This document shows positions 45,884 to 54,117 of a DNA stretch of 55,915 bases, piece after piece (within the stretch, counting starts at the first letter, position 1; every line of letters begins with the position of its first letter). The notes below the pieces were generated by a model. It was given only the letters and a program-made list of their open reading frames with translations. It was not told the DNA's origin and did no database searches. Source of the stretch: Opitutales bacterium (lineage in GTDB: Bacteria; Verrucomicrobiota; Verrucomicrobiia; Opitutales; Seribacteraceae); NCBI GenBank assembly GCA_028101545.1, contig JAOHKZ010000013.1:1-55915 (forward strand), read 5' to 3'. The position numbers and the translations under genes are program-made.

Positions 45884-45955
45884 TATGGAAATCCTTACCG
45901 ATGATTTTCGTTGATGCATATAAAAAGAAGAGTCATCTTCAAGTAATTCATCCTC

Positions 45956-46594
45956 ATGCCTTTTCGAAACTTTATACTTTTTTCAAACATTCAATCTTTC
46001 GAGATTGCACTCGGAATCGTTCCACCTTCCGAAAACCAAGGGTTAGCGGAAAAGCTTATTCTGCCCTTGGTTGCAAAAGGAGATGAGACCGCAATGAAAA
46101 GGTGCATTGATTCATATGGTCCGCTTGTTTGGAGTATCGTCTGCCGCCGAATTAGCGAAAGAGTGGATGCAGAGGAAACATGCCAGGAAATCTTCACAGA
46201 AGTCTGGCGTGTTGCGGGTAGGTTTGATTCCAAAGTATCCAAAGAATCAACTTTCATTGGAATGATCGCCCGGAGACGCTCGATTGACTGGCAACGCAAA
46301 CAGAATCGACTTCCCGCATTGGCCAACTTAGACAGCCTACCCGAACTTTCTACTCCATCTACAAACAATCTTCATTCGATTGATCGTTCTGAGCTTTGGA
46401 ATATCCTCAAAGATCTCCCCTCGGATACATTAAACTTGTTCTCTTTACACTTTGAAAAAGGATTAACCCACGATGAGATTGCTCGGCAAACAAAGTTGCC
46501 TATTGGTACTGTTAAAACGAAATTACGCCGTGGACTGATTGAAGCTCGCAAACTACTCAAAGAATTCAACCACGCGAGAGGAGTTGCCAAATGA
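45956..46594 (+). CDS. ECF sigma factor, SigK-like
   Basis: 212 residues. Region 2 has SERVDAEETCQEIFTEVWRVAGRFD, and region 4 has FSLHFEKGLTHDEIARQTKLP followed by GTVKTKLRRGL. The DAEE-QEIF-WR-GRFD pattern and the presence of an RskA-type partner match the SigK group (ECF19). N-terminal ~35 residues before region 2 are longer than usual, so the true start may be further in. Its stop overlaps the anti-sigma start (ATGA), and GAGGAG lies 7 nt before that start. Confidence 0.87.
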   Translation: MPFRNFILFSNIQSFEIALGIVPPSENQGLAEKLILPLVAKGDETAMKRCIDSYGPLVWSIVCRRISERVDAEETCQEIFTEVWRVAGRFDSKVSKESTFIGMIARRRSIDWQRKQNRLPALANLDSLPELSTPSTNNLHSIDRSELWNILKDLPSDTLNLFSLHFEKGLTHDEIARQTKLPIGTVKTKLRRGLIEARKLLKEFNHARGVAK

Positions 46595-47517
46595 GCATGG
46601 AAAAAACATTAGCTCGATTCGAAGAATTAGATGCCGGTAGAGTGCTCGGTGATCTTACTTCCGAAGAAACTTCGGAGTGGCAAATTCTGGTAACTGACAT
46701 AGAGGATATTCATTCCATCGAGCTTGAACTTCTTGCCACTGAATTGGAACTTAAACATGTACAACCCTGCGATCTTTCCAGCTCCCTCTCAAATAAACTT
46801 GCTGACACGATTCCTGCTTTTTCAAATAAAAATATGAATCAACCTGCTGCCCAAATTATTTCTATTCTGCCTTGGTTGGGCTGGGCAGCGGCGGCATGCC
46901 TAATTATTTTCTTCAATCTCCCAACTGGAGATGATATCCAGAAAATTTCTGCTGAATTGTCTCAGGCGAATGCGGAACTTTCAGATAATGAAAAAACCAT
47001 TACTGATCTGCAATCCGTCAAACAAGAGTTGGCTGAACTTAATGAAAAATTGAGTGGTGAATTAACAACTGAGTTAGGAAAAATCGAAGCATTGAATACC
47101 CAAATCGCAAAGTTAACTGAGAAACTTCCTCTATTACAAAAATTTGAATCTCTCATTCAAGATGAACCGGCCACAAAGAGACTTGAATTTGCATCAGCAA
47201 GCGATCCTTACATAGGTCTTTCCGGTGAAGTGATTTGGAATGATGAAAAGCAGGAAGGCTATATGTCCCTGAAGAATCTTGCGGTAAATGATCCGACCAA
47301 AAACCAATACCAGCTATGGATTGTGGATCCTGAGCGCGATGAACTACCCGTGGATGGAGGGGTGTTTGACATTACCGAAAAGGATGGTAAGTCGATCATT
47401 CCTATTCGCAATGCATTAGCCATTAATAAACCTGTCGCATTTGTGATCACCCTTGAGCAACCCGGTGGTGTGGTTAAGTCCAAACAGGAAGTAGTGGTTG
47501 CTTTGGCGAAGTCCTGA
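46591..47517 (+). CDS. RskA-type anti-sigma factor
   Basis: 308 residues. Cytoplasmic N-terminal ~85 residues including the RVLGDLTSEE stretch of anti-sigma domains, one membrane segment (about 92-112, PWLGWAAAACLIIFF), then a coiled coil of about 75 residues (SAELSQANAELSDNEKTI in part), and a C-terminal RskA domain (KNQYQLWIVDPERDELPVDGGVFD, AFVITLEQPGGV). The topology allows sigma release by membrane proteolysis, as known for RskA/SigK. Adjacent fasciclin genes mirror the mycobacterial SigK regulon. Confidence 0.87.
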   Translation: MSMEKTLARFEELDAGRVLGDLTSEETSEWQILVTDIEDIHSIELELLATELELKHVQPCDLSSSLSNKLADTIPAFSNKNMNQPAAQIISILPWLGWAAAACLIIFFNLPTGDDIQKISAELSQANAELSDNEKTITDLQSVKQELAELNEKLSGELTTELGKIEALNTQIAKLTEKLPLLQKFESLIQDEPATKRLEFASASDPYIGLSGEVIWNDEKQEGYMSLKNLAVNDPTKNQYQLWIVDPERDELPVDGGVFDITEKDGKSIIPIRNALAINKPVAFVITLEQPGGVVKSKQEVVVALAKS

Positions 47518-47601
47518 TCAATTCATCACTAAGCGGTCAATTTTTGCCGATCACTCGAGTTTTTATTAGACATCACGGGTTAGATTTAATGATTTAATTC
47601 A

Positions 47602-48471
47602 ATGAAAAGGATCTCACAGATTCTGGTCAAGTTACTGATCTTAGGAATCCTCAATATTTATTTATTGGCAAATCAGGTGCCATTGAAAGACTTGATAACC
47701 CCCGTCATGACGGAAGAAAAACCCGCACCGGGCAAAAGGGTGCGTCAGGTCGGGCATGAGTACAAGGGCACGCAGGTCTATCATACCCTCTACCTGCCGA
47801 CCGATTGGCAAAAAGGAAAGACATATCCCGTGCTCGTCGAGTATACTGGGAACAAGTTTCCCGCTTGTGGGTCAACCGGAGAAGTAATGGGAGCCAACTT
47901 GGGCTATGGACTCTCGGGAGGCAAAGGTTTCATCTGGGTATCTATGCCGTACATTCAGAAGGGTAAAAAAGAAAACACCGTCACTTGGTGGGGTGACCGT
48001 CAGGCCACCATCGATTACTGTAAGGTAAACTTGCCTCGAATCTGCAAGGAATTTGGAGGTGATATGGAAAACCTTTTCATCTGTGGCTTTTCACGTGGTG
48101 CGATTGCCTGCAGTTATATTGGGTTGGCGGATGACGAAATCGCTTCCTTCTGGAAAGGAATGATCGCCCATGATCATTTCGATGGTCAAAATAAATGGGG
48201 ATATCCTGAAAGTGACCGAACCTCGGCACTCAAACGCTTGGCTCGATTGCAAGGACGCCCGGTTCTTGTATGCGGAAACAAAAATGATTATCTCAAGGAT
48301 CATCCCAAGCTCGGGACTTTCACCTTTCTTCCCATCCCCGTGAGCGAAATCTTCGATATTCCCGAAGGTCTTGTCATCCATCGGCACACGGACCTTTGGG
48401 CTCATCGGCACAGCCCGACCCGCCAGATTGCTAGAGGCTGGCTGTTAGATCAAGTATCAGTTAAAAAATAA
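47602..48471 (+). CDS. Secreted alpha/beta-hydrolase-like protein
   Basis: 289 residues, signal peptide about 1-24. An alpha/beta fold is suggested by YHTLYLPTDWQKGKTYPVLV, the nucleophile-like GFSRGA near residue 175, and a late His in HTDLWAHRHS. The family resembles secreted esterase/peptidase-like proteins that accompany sulfatases; the acid residue is not certain (candidate in VCGNKNDY). Substrate unknown. It ends 61 bp before the next sulfatase gene, with a short hairpin between. Confidence 0.75.
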   Translation: MKRISQILVKLLILGILNIYLLANQVPLKDLITPVMTEEKPAPGKRVRQVGHEYKGTQVYHTLYLPTDWQKGKTYPVLVEYTGNKFPACGSTGEVMGANLGYGLSGGKGFIWVSMPYIQKGKKENTVTWWGDRQATIDYCKVNLPRICKEFGGDMENLFICGFSRGAIACSYIGLADDEIASFWKGMIAHDHFDGQNKWGYPESDRTSALKRLARLQGRPVLVCGNKNDYLKDHPKLGTFTFLPIPVSEIFDIPEGLVIHRHTDLWAHRHSPTRQIARGWLLDQVSVKK

Positions 48472-48483
48472 GTGTAAGGTAAA

Positions 48484-48499
48484 GAATGCTTTTGCATTC
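48484..48499. terminator. Short hairpin after the hydrolase gene
   Basis: GAATGC and GCATTC around TTTT, 12 bp after the stop. The T-run is absent on the 3' side, so termination is uncertain. Confidence 0.3.
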
Positions 48500-48532
48500 C
48501 GGTTCGTTATCTTTGAACATTGAGACTTACTT

Positions 48533-49906
48533 ATGAATTACCGATTTAATCTATTCTTCGCTACTTTCTTATTTCTTCACGCCACGGTTTTTGCCAAAGA
48601 AAATCGCCCCAATATCATACTCATCATGGCAGATGACATGGGCTACGAAGCCATCTCTTCCAACGGAAGTGAATCGTGCAAATCACCCAACCTGGATAAA
48701 TTAGCCGAACAGGGTGTGCGCTTCACCAATTGTTTTTCCAATCCAATCTGTACGCCTTCAAGGGCAAAGATAATGACAGGGCAGTACAATGTAAGAAACT
48801 ATGTGAAGTTTGGCATGCTTGACCGCGGACAAACAACCTTTGCCCATCAACTCAAAGATGCTGGTTATGCCACCTGTATCGCCGGTAAATGGCAACTGGG
48901 CAATCAGCCCGACTCACCCCAGCATTTCGGTTTTGAAAAATCCTGTCTTTGGCAACACACGCGCTCGGGTCGCTCCAATGAAAACGGGAAACGAATCGAT
49001 CGCCGCTTCGTCAATCCAATGCTTGAGTTCAACGGCAAACAAAAGGACTACACGAACGGTGAATACGGTCCCAAGGTATGCACAGACTTTATCTGTGACT
49101 TTATCGAGGAGAACAAAAAGAATCCTTTCCTCGTCTATTTCCCAATGATTCTCACCCATTGTCCCTTCGATCCAACGCCCGACTCCAGTGACTGGGATCC
49201 CAAAAGATTGGGTTCAACAACCTACAAAGGTGATAAAGATGATCCGCAACGGCACTTCCGTGATATGGTTGCCTATGCGGACAAAATGGTTGGCCAGATC
49301 GTAAAGCAGCTTGAAAAGTCAGGAGTTCGTGAAAACACCGTCCTAATCTTCACGGGCGACAACGGAACCGACAAGCCCATCGTAACACCATGGAACGGCA
49401 CCGAAGTAGTCGGAGGTAAAGGATCCATGAGTGATACCGGCACCCGCGTTCCCTTAATTGTCAACTGGCCTGCTGGCATCAAAAAGCCCGGTCGGATAAC
49501 TGACGAACTAGTTGAGTTCACAGACATGATGCCCACCCTGTGTGAAATCTCCGGTGCCAGCCTGCCGAAGAATCACCCTGCCGATGGAGCAAGTATCGTC
49601 CCCGTCCTCAGCAACAAGAAGAATGTTCGAAAAAAAGATTGGATCTACATCTGGTACCGGGATCAGGTCATGGTCCGTAATAAAAAATATTCTCTTCTCG
49701 CCAAACATAACGGAAGTAATGCCAGGCTCACCCGCTACAAAGGCCAGTTCGATGGCAAGGAATTGGATAACCAAAAGCTGACCAAAGCAGAAAATACGAT
49801 TAAAAAAGAATTTGAAGGAATCCTTTCTGAGATGGCTAAGACCCGTCTTTCCACTGCCAGCAAGGAAGGCAGAGAAATGGGGCTAAAGAATAAATCCAAC
49901 CGGTAA
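48533..49906 (+). CDS. Secreted sulfatase (family S1), GKWQ variant
   Basis: 457 residues, signal peptide about 1-21. Metal site IMADDMGYEA, formylglycine motif CTPSR with FGly at Cys73, GKWQLG (residues 118-123) with Gln in place of the sulfate-contacting His, and FTGDNGTDKP. The CLWQHT stretch after GKWQLG recurs in a subfamily I recall from planctomycetes, so the change is likely a subfamily trait. It is 18 bp upstream of the CHTTR sulfatase, so the two are probably co-transcribed. Confidence 0.9.
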   Translation: MNYRFNLFFATFLFLHATVFAKENRPNIILIMADDMGYEAISSNGSESCKSPNLDKLAEQGVRFTNCFSNPICTPSRAKIMTGQYNVRNYVKFGMLDRGQTTFAHQLKDAGYATCIAGKWQLGNQPDSPQHFGFEKSCLWQHTRSGRSNENGKRIDRRFVNPMLEFNGKQKDYTNGEYGPKVCTDFICDFIEENKKNPFLVYFPMILTHCPFDPTPDSSDWDPKRLGSTTYKGDKDDPQRHFRDMVAYADKMVGQIVKQLEKSGVRENTVLIFTGDNGTDKPIVTPWNGTEVVGGKGSMSDTGTRVPLIVNWPAGIKKPGRITDELVEFTDMMPTLCEISGASLPKNHPADGASIVPVLSNKKNVRKKDWIYIWYRDQVMVRNKKYSLLAKHNGSNARLTRYKGQFDGKELDNQKLTKAENTIKKEFEGILSEMAKTRLSTASKEGREMGLKNKSNR

Positions 49907-49924
49907 GACTTACCATTTCGTGCA

Positions 49925-51439
49925 ATGAAACTACTTTCCTTTTTTCTCTCTCTTTTCTTTGCGACATCTGCGGCCTGGTCAAAACCTAACCGCACACGTC
50001 CCAACTTTATCCTCATTATGGTGGATGATATGGGCTACTCAGACCTTGGCTGCTATGGTGGTGAAGTCAAAACCCCAAACATTGATAAACTGGCAAAAAA
50101 TGGCCTGAGGTTTACTCAGTTTTATAACACGGCCAAGTGCCATACCACACGAGCCGAACTTCTCACCGGCAACTACGCATACTCGATTGGGGACAACCAC
50201 ATGGAACATGGTGCCACTTTTGGTGAGGTGCTGCGACCCATCGGTTATCGAACCCTGATCTCAGGCAAGTGGCATCAGGTACCTCTTCCCACCACCCGTG
50301 GTTTTGACCGCTACTACGGACTGGCCGATGGATGCAGTAACTTCTTTAATCCCGGCGTTGAAGCACGTCCGGGTGAAGGCCTACCAGGAAGAAAACGATC
50401 ATCCCTAAGACGTTGGGCCATCGAGGACAAGGTGATCATGGGCTACACCAGCCCTGACAAGAAGTTCTATCACACCGACGCTTTTACTGATTACGCAATC
50501 GATCGTCTCGATGAATACAAGGACGAAGACAGACCCTTCGTCCTTTACCTTCCCTATACTGCTCCCCACTACCCTCTTCATGCCTGGCCTGAAGATATCG
50601 CCAAGTACCGGGGTAAATACAAAATCGGGTGGGATAAGATTCGTGAGCAGCGTTTCAAACGGATGAATGAAATGGGAATCATCGGCCCAAATCATAAGCT
50701 CACTCCAAGGGCTTCCAAAGCATGGGATGACTTAACCGACGAGCAAAAGGATGCAGAGGATCTTAAAATGGCAGTCTACGCAGCCATGATCGACCGGGTA
50801 GACCAAAACCTTGGTCGTCTTTTTGCCAAGGTCAAGAAACTGGGAGAGTGGGAAAACACCCTTATTATGTTTCTGACTGACAACGGTGCCTGTCCCGAAC
50901 AACCGAACACCACTCCGGATATTCCACCTGGACCCGTAGAGAGTTACCGAACGGTCTCCGTAGGCTGGGCCAACGCCAGCAACACTCCCTACCGCAAATT
51001 TAAGTCAACTGATTACGAAGGTGGCATTCGTACTCCTTTCATCGCTCATTGGCCGGGTGTTATCAAACCTGGCATGACCAATCAGGTCGGTCATATCATC
51101 GATGTCTCCGCAACCTTTAGAGACATTACCGGAGCGAAGTATCCCAAGAAAATTCTGGGCAACAAGACCAAGCCCCCGCTCGGCAAGTCTCTACTTCCCA
51201 TCTTCCATGGGAAAGAGCGTGAGCCTCACCAGGAAATATACTGGCATTTCAGCCGGGCTAATGCTGTCAGGCAGGGTGACCTGAAAGTGGTGAGAGCCGG
51301 TAAGGCATGGGAACTCTACGACCTGAATGCCGACCCTACGGAGATAGACAACCTGGCCGAAGTAAAACCGGATAAAACCGCCGAACTCGCTAAGATGTGG
51401 GAAGACTGGAAACTGGATTACCAAAAGAAACCAAAGTAA
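49925..51439 (+). CDS. Secreted sulfatase-like protein with CHTTR motif
   Basis: 504 residues, signal peptide about 1-19. Metal site IMVDDMGYSD, GKWHQ, and LTDNGACPEQ are as expected, but the formylglycine motif reads CHTTR (Cys72-Arg76): Thr stands at the position where Pro or Ala is usual (CxPxR or CxAxR). Whether Cys72 is converted is open; I recall related CHSSR forms in this group, so the protein may still be active or use unmodified Cys. It sits between a GKWQ sulfatase and a sialidase gene with short gaps, so it belongs to the same operon. Confidence 0.88.
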   Translation: MKLLSFFLSLFFATSAAWSKPNRTRPNFILIMVDDMGYSDLGCYGGEVKTPNIDKLAKNGLRFTQFYNTAKCHTTRAELLTGNYAYSIGDNHMEHGATFGEVLRPIGYRTLISGKWHQVPLPTTRGFDRYYGLADGCSNFFNPGVEARPGEGLPGRKRSSLRRWAIEDKVIMGYTSPDKKFYHTDAFTDYAIDRLDEYKDEDRPFVLYLPYTAPHYPLHAWPEDIAKYRGKYKIGWDKIREQRFKRMNEMGIIGPNHKLTPRASKAWDDLTDEQKDAEDLKMAVYAAMIDRVDQNLGRLFAKVKKLGEWENTLIMFLTDNGACPEQPNTTPDIPPGPVESYRTVSVGWANASNTPYRKFKSTDYEGGIRTPFIAHWPGVIKPGMTNQVGHIIDVSATFRDITGAKYPKKILGNKTKPPLGKSLLPIFHGKEREPHQEIYWHFSRANAVRQGDLKVVRAGKAWELYDLNADPTEIDNLAEVKPDKTAELAKMWEDWKLDYQKKPK

Positions 51440-51453
51440 AGGCACTGAGTTAC

Positions 51454-52620
51454 TTGAGAAAATTCCTTCCTTTTTTCATGGGGGCATTCCTCCTGTTTGG
51501 TTCGGTTCATGGTACAGAAAAACAGGGGCTCAAAATCCCAACTGTCTCAAAAGTACACCGTAAGGTAATTTTCCCACAGGGGGACGGAGGATCCAAATAC
51601 TTTCGGATCCCCGCAATCATCACCGCAAAAAACGGCGACTTGATTGCCGTTATCGATGCCCGTCGTAATACCACCCGTGATCTTCAGCACACTCGTAATA
51701 TCGACATCGCCTACAAAATCAGCACGGACAATGGTGATAATTGGAGTGAGATTAAATTCATGACAGACTTTCCTGATGGGGAGGTTGGTTCAGACGCATC
51801 ACTTATATTAGACAGGACAACTGGTAAAATCTTCTGCTTCTACAACTATCTCGACCACGACACAGAGTTCAATAAATTAAGACCTTCAAGAGTTGCGGTA
51901 AATTATCGATTTTATTTACAGACAAGCGAGGACCATGGGAAGACCTGGTCCAAACCCATCGATATTCGTGATCAAGTACTCCCTGCATCTGTAACCAAGA
52001 GAGACTTTGTGTTCGTCACCTCAGGAAGGGGAATTCAGACACGCTCAGGAACCCTTGTGCACACAATTGTACATGTCGGCAAAGGGGGTTACCTATTCGG
52101 CAGTGATGATCAAGGTAAAACCTGGGCAGCGTTACGACATGCATCTCTTTTCTCTCCGGCCAACGAGTCCAAAATCCTCGAACTTTCTGATGGAATATGG
52201 ATGATTAATGCGAGATTAAATGGATCGGGCCACCGTTATATTCTCCGATCGAATGATAACGGAAAGAATTGGTCAGGAAGGAAAGATAGCAGTCTGCCAG
52301 ATCCCGGATGTAATGCAGAACCTATTCTCTACACGAGCAAGTTGGACGGTTATAAGAAAGATCGTCTTCTTTTTGTTAATGCACACAGTTCAAAAGGGCG
52401 AAAGAATCTGGTTCTTTCCCTCAGCTATGACAGTGGACAAACCTGGGCACATAAAAAATGTATTGAAAAAGGGCCTTCTGGTTATTCATCGATTACGATC
52501 TGTAAAAATGGAGATATTGGTATTTTCTTCGAAAACGGAACCAAAATGACCTTCGTACGGGTAACCCTGAAAGATTTAACCGATGGAAAAGACAAACTAA
52601 GCAAACCCTACCAAATGTAA
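51454..52620 (+). CDS. Secreted GH33-type exo-sialidase
   Basis: 388 residues if started at the TTG at 51454, which gives the signal peptide ([16 protein letters not shown]); an ATG at 51397 would overlap the previous gene by 43 bp. FRIP motif at about residue 50, five Asp boxes ([40 protein letters not shown]), the Glu in NESKILEL, and the nucleophile-type Tyr in SGYSSIT. This is the sialidase beta-propeller. It releases sialic acid or a related nonulosonic acid from glycans. Its stop (TAA) overlaps the next ATG by one base (TAATG), so it is coupled to the following sulfatase. Confidence 0.88.
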   Translation: MRKFLPFFMGAFLLFGSVHGTEKQGLKIPTVSKVHRKVIFPQGDGGSKYFRIPAIITAKNGDLIAVIDARRNTTRDLQHTRNIDIAYKISTDNGDNWSEIKFMTDFPDGEVGSDASLILDRTTGKIFCFYNYLDHDTEFNKLRPSRVAVNYRFYLQTSEDHGKTWSKPIDIRDQVLPASVTKRDFVFVTSGRGIQTRSGTLVHTIVHVGKGGYLFGSDDQGKTWAALRHASLFSPANESKILELSDGIWMINARLNGSGHRYILRSNDNGKNWSGRKDSSLPDPGCNAEPILYTSKLDGYKKDRLLFVNAHSSKGRKNLVLSLSYDSGQTWAHKKCIEKGPSGYSSITICKNGDIGIFFENGTKMTFVRVTLKDLTDGKDKLSKPYQM

Positions 52621-54110
52621 TGAAAATACTTTTACCCGCCCTAATAATTATCTGCTCAACCCTTTATGGGAAACTCCCCAATGTGGTCATTCTCTACGCC
52701 GACGATATGGGTGTTGCCGATGTTTCATACGGCGATCCTGCAGCCAAGATTCAGACACCACATCTGGACAAATTGGCATCACTGGGTATGACCTTCACCG
52801 ATGGGCACAGTTCTTCAGGCATTTGTACGCCAAGTAGGTTCGCATTGTTGACCGGACAACACCACTGGCGCCGATTTCACGGTATCGTGGGAGCCTTTGG
52901 CGGAACTGTCTTCGAGCCTGAGGACTTCACTATCGCCAAGATGTTTAAGAAAAAGGGCTATCGTACGGGTTGTTTTGGAAAGTGGCACCTGGGTTGGGAC
53001 TTTGATGCCATTCGTAAACCGGGTGCAAAAAAAGGAGATTCCCGTGCCGAGTCCTATGATTGGACAAAACGCTTTCCTGATGGTCCGCTAGATCAGGGCT
53101 TCGACTACTATTTTGGAGACGGAACTATCAACTTCCCTCCGTATTGCTGGATCGAAGGAGATCGCTTCGTTACCATTCCCACTAAGCCTGTCATCAAATC
53201 TACGCCACTTGCGGGTGGGGGCTCTTTTCGTCCTGGACCGATGGCCGAAAGTTGGAACCCATACGACATCCTGCCTACCATCACCCAAAAGACCGTCGAG
53301 TGGATTTCGAAGCAGGAAAAAGATCAACCCTTCTTCGCTTACCTCGCTTTTAATTCCCCTCACTATCCGATCGTCCCGAACAAGCCTTATCATGGAAAAT
53401 CGCAAGCTGGTTACTACGGCGACTTCGTCATCGAAACCGATGCCATGGTGGGCAAGGTGCTGAACGCCTTGAAAAAACACGGCTTTGCCGACAACACCCT
53501 AGTTATCTTCTCAGCTGACAATGGTGCTGAAACGCATGCTTTTGAAAGACTACAGGATTTTAAGCAATGGAGTTCCGGTAAATACCGTGGAGTAAAACGG
53601 GATATCTACGAAGGGGGGCACCGTGTTCCCTTCATTGTTAAATGGCCTGGTAAGATTAAAAAAGGAGTAGTTTCCGATGAGGTGGTAAGTCAGGTCGACT
53701 TTGCCGCTACCTTCGCCAAGATCATAAATTATCCTCTTGGCACAAAAGAGGCTATCGACAGTTACAACCTGCTCCCAGTCCTCGAAGGAAAGAAATATTC
53801 TAAACCTCTAAGAGTTGCCACGGTGCAGAACACCTCTGCGAAAAAGTTCGCACTTCGACAAGGAGACTGGGTACTTATTGATGGACCAACAGGTTCGGCC
53901 AAGAAAGAGAGCTCTGCCTACCTTAACCATTTTAATTTGGATCCTTACGGACAAGGTTTGTTATTTAACCTGAAGGAAGATCCGCGTCAGTCTAACAATC
54001 TCTATGACAAGTTTCCTGATCGGGTTACAAAAAATGAGGTCTTTACTCAAGGAATATCTATCTGGCAAACCCTGTGCTCCGCAGTAAGGACGCACCAATC
54101 TACTAAATGA
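52620..54110 (+). CDS. Secreted arylsulfatase-like sulfatase (family S1)
   Basis: 496 residues, signal peptide about 1-18. Metal site [10 protein letters not shown], formylglycine motif CTPSR with FGly at Cys69, [11 protein letters not shown], and [10 protein letters not shown]. Paralogue of the minus-strand gene at 4030-5553 (shared [29 protein letters not shown]). Translation is coupled to the sialidase gene by TAATG, and the next gene follows after 7 bp, so sialidase, sulfatase and the glycoside hydrolase form one operon. Confidence 0.93.
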   Translation: MKILLPALIIICSTLYGKLPNVVILYADDMGVADVSYGDPAAKIQTPHLDKLASLGMTFTDGHSSSGICTPSRFALLTGQHHWRRFHGIVGAFGGTVFEPEDFTIAKMFKKKGYRTGCFGKWHLGWDFDAIRKPGAKKGDSRAESYDWTKRFPDGPLDQGFDYYFGDGTINFPPYCWIEGDRFVTIPTKPVIKSTPLAGGGSFRPGPMAESWNPYDILPTITQKTVEWISKQEKDQPFFAYLAFNSPHYPIVPNKPYHGKSQAGYYGDFVIETDAMVGKVLNALKKHGFADNTLVIFSADNGAETHAFERLQDFKQWSSGKYRGVKRDIYEGGHRVPFIVKWPGKIKKGVVSDEVVSQVDFAATFAKIINYPLGTKEAIDSYNLLPVLEGKKYSKPLRVATVQNTSAKKFALRQGDWVLIDGPTGSAKKESSAYLNHFNLDPYGQGLLFNLKEDPRQSNNLYDKFPDRVTKNEVFTQGISIWQTLCSAVRTHQSTK

Positions 54111-54117
54111 ATATAAA

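Noticed and set aside
51397-51453. Upstream ATG start for the sialidase
   Set aside because: It overlaps the previous gene by 43 bp and puts 19 hydrophilic residues before the signal peptide; the TTG at 51454 fits better, though this is not certain.
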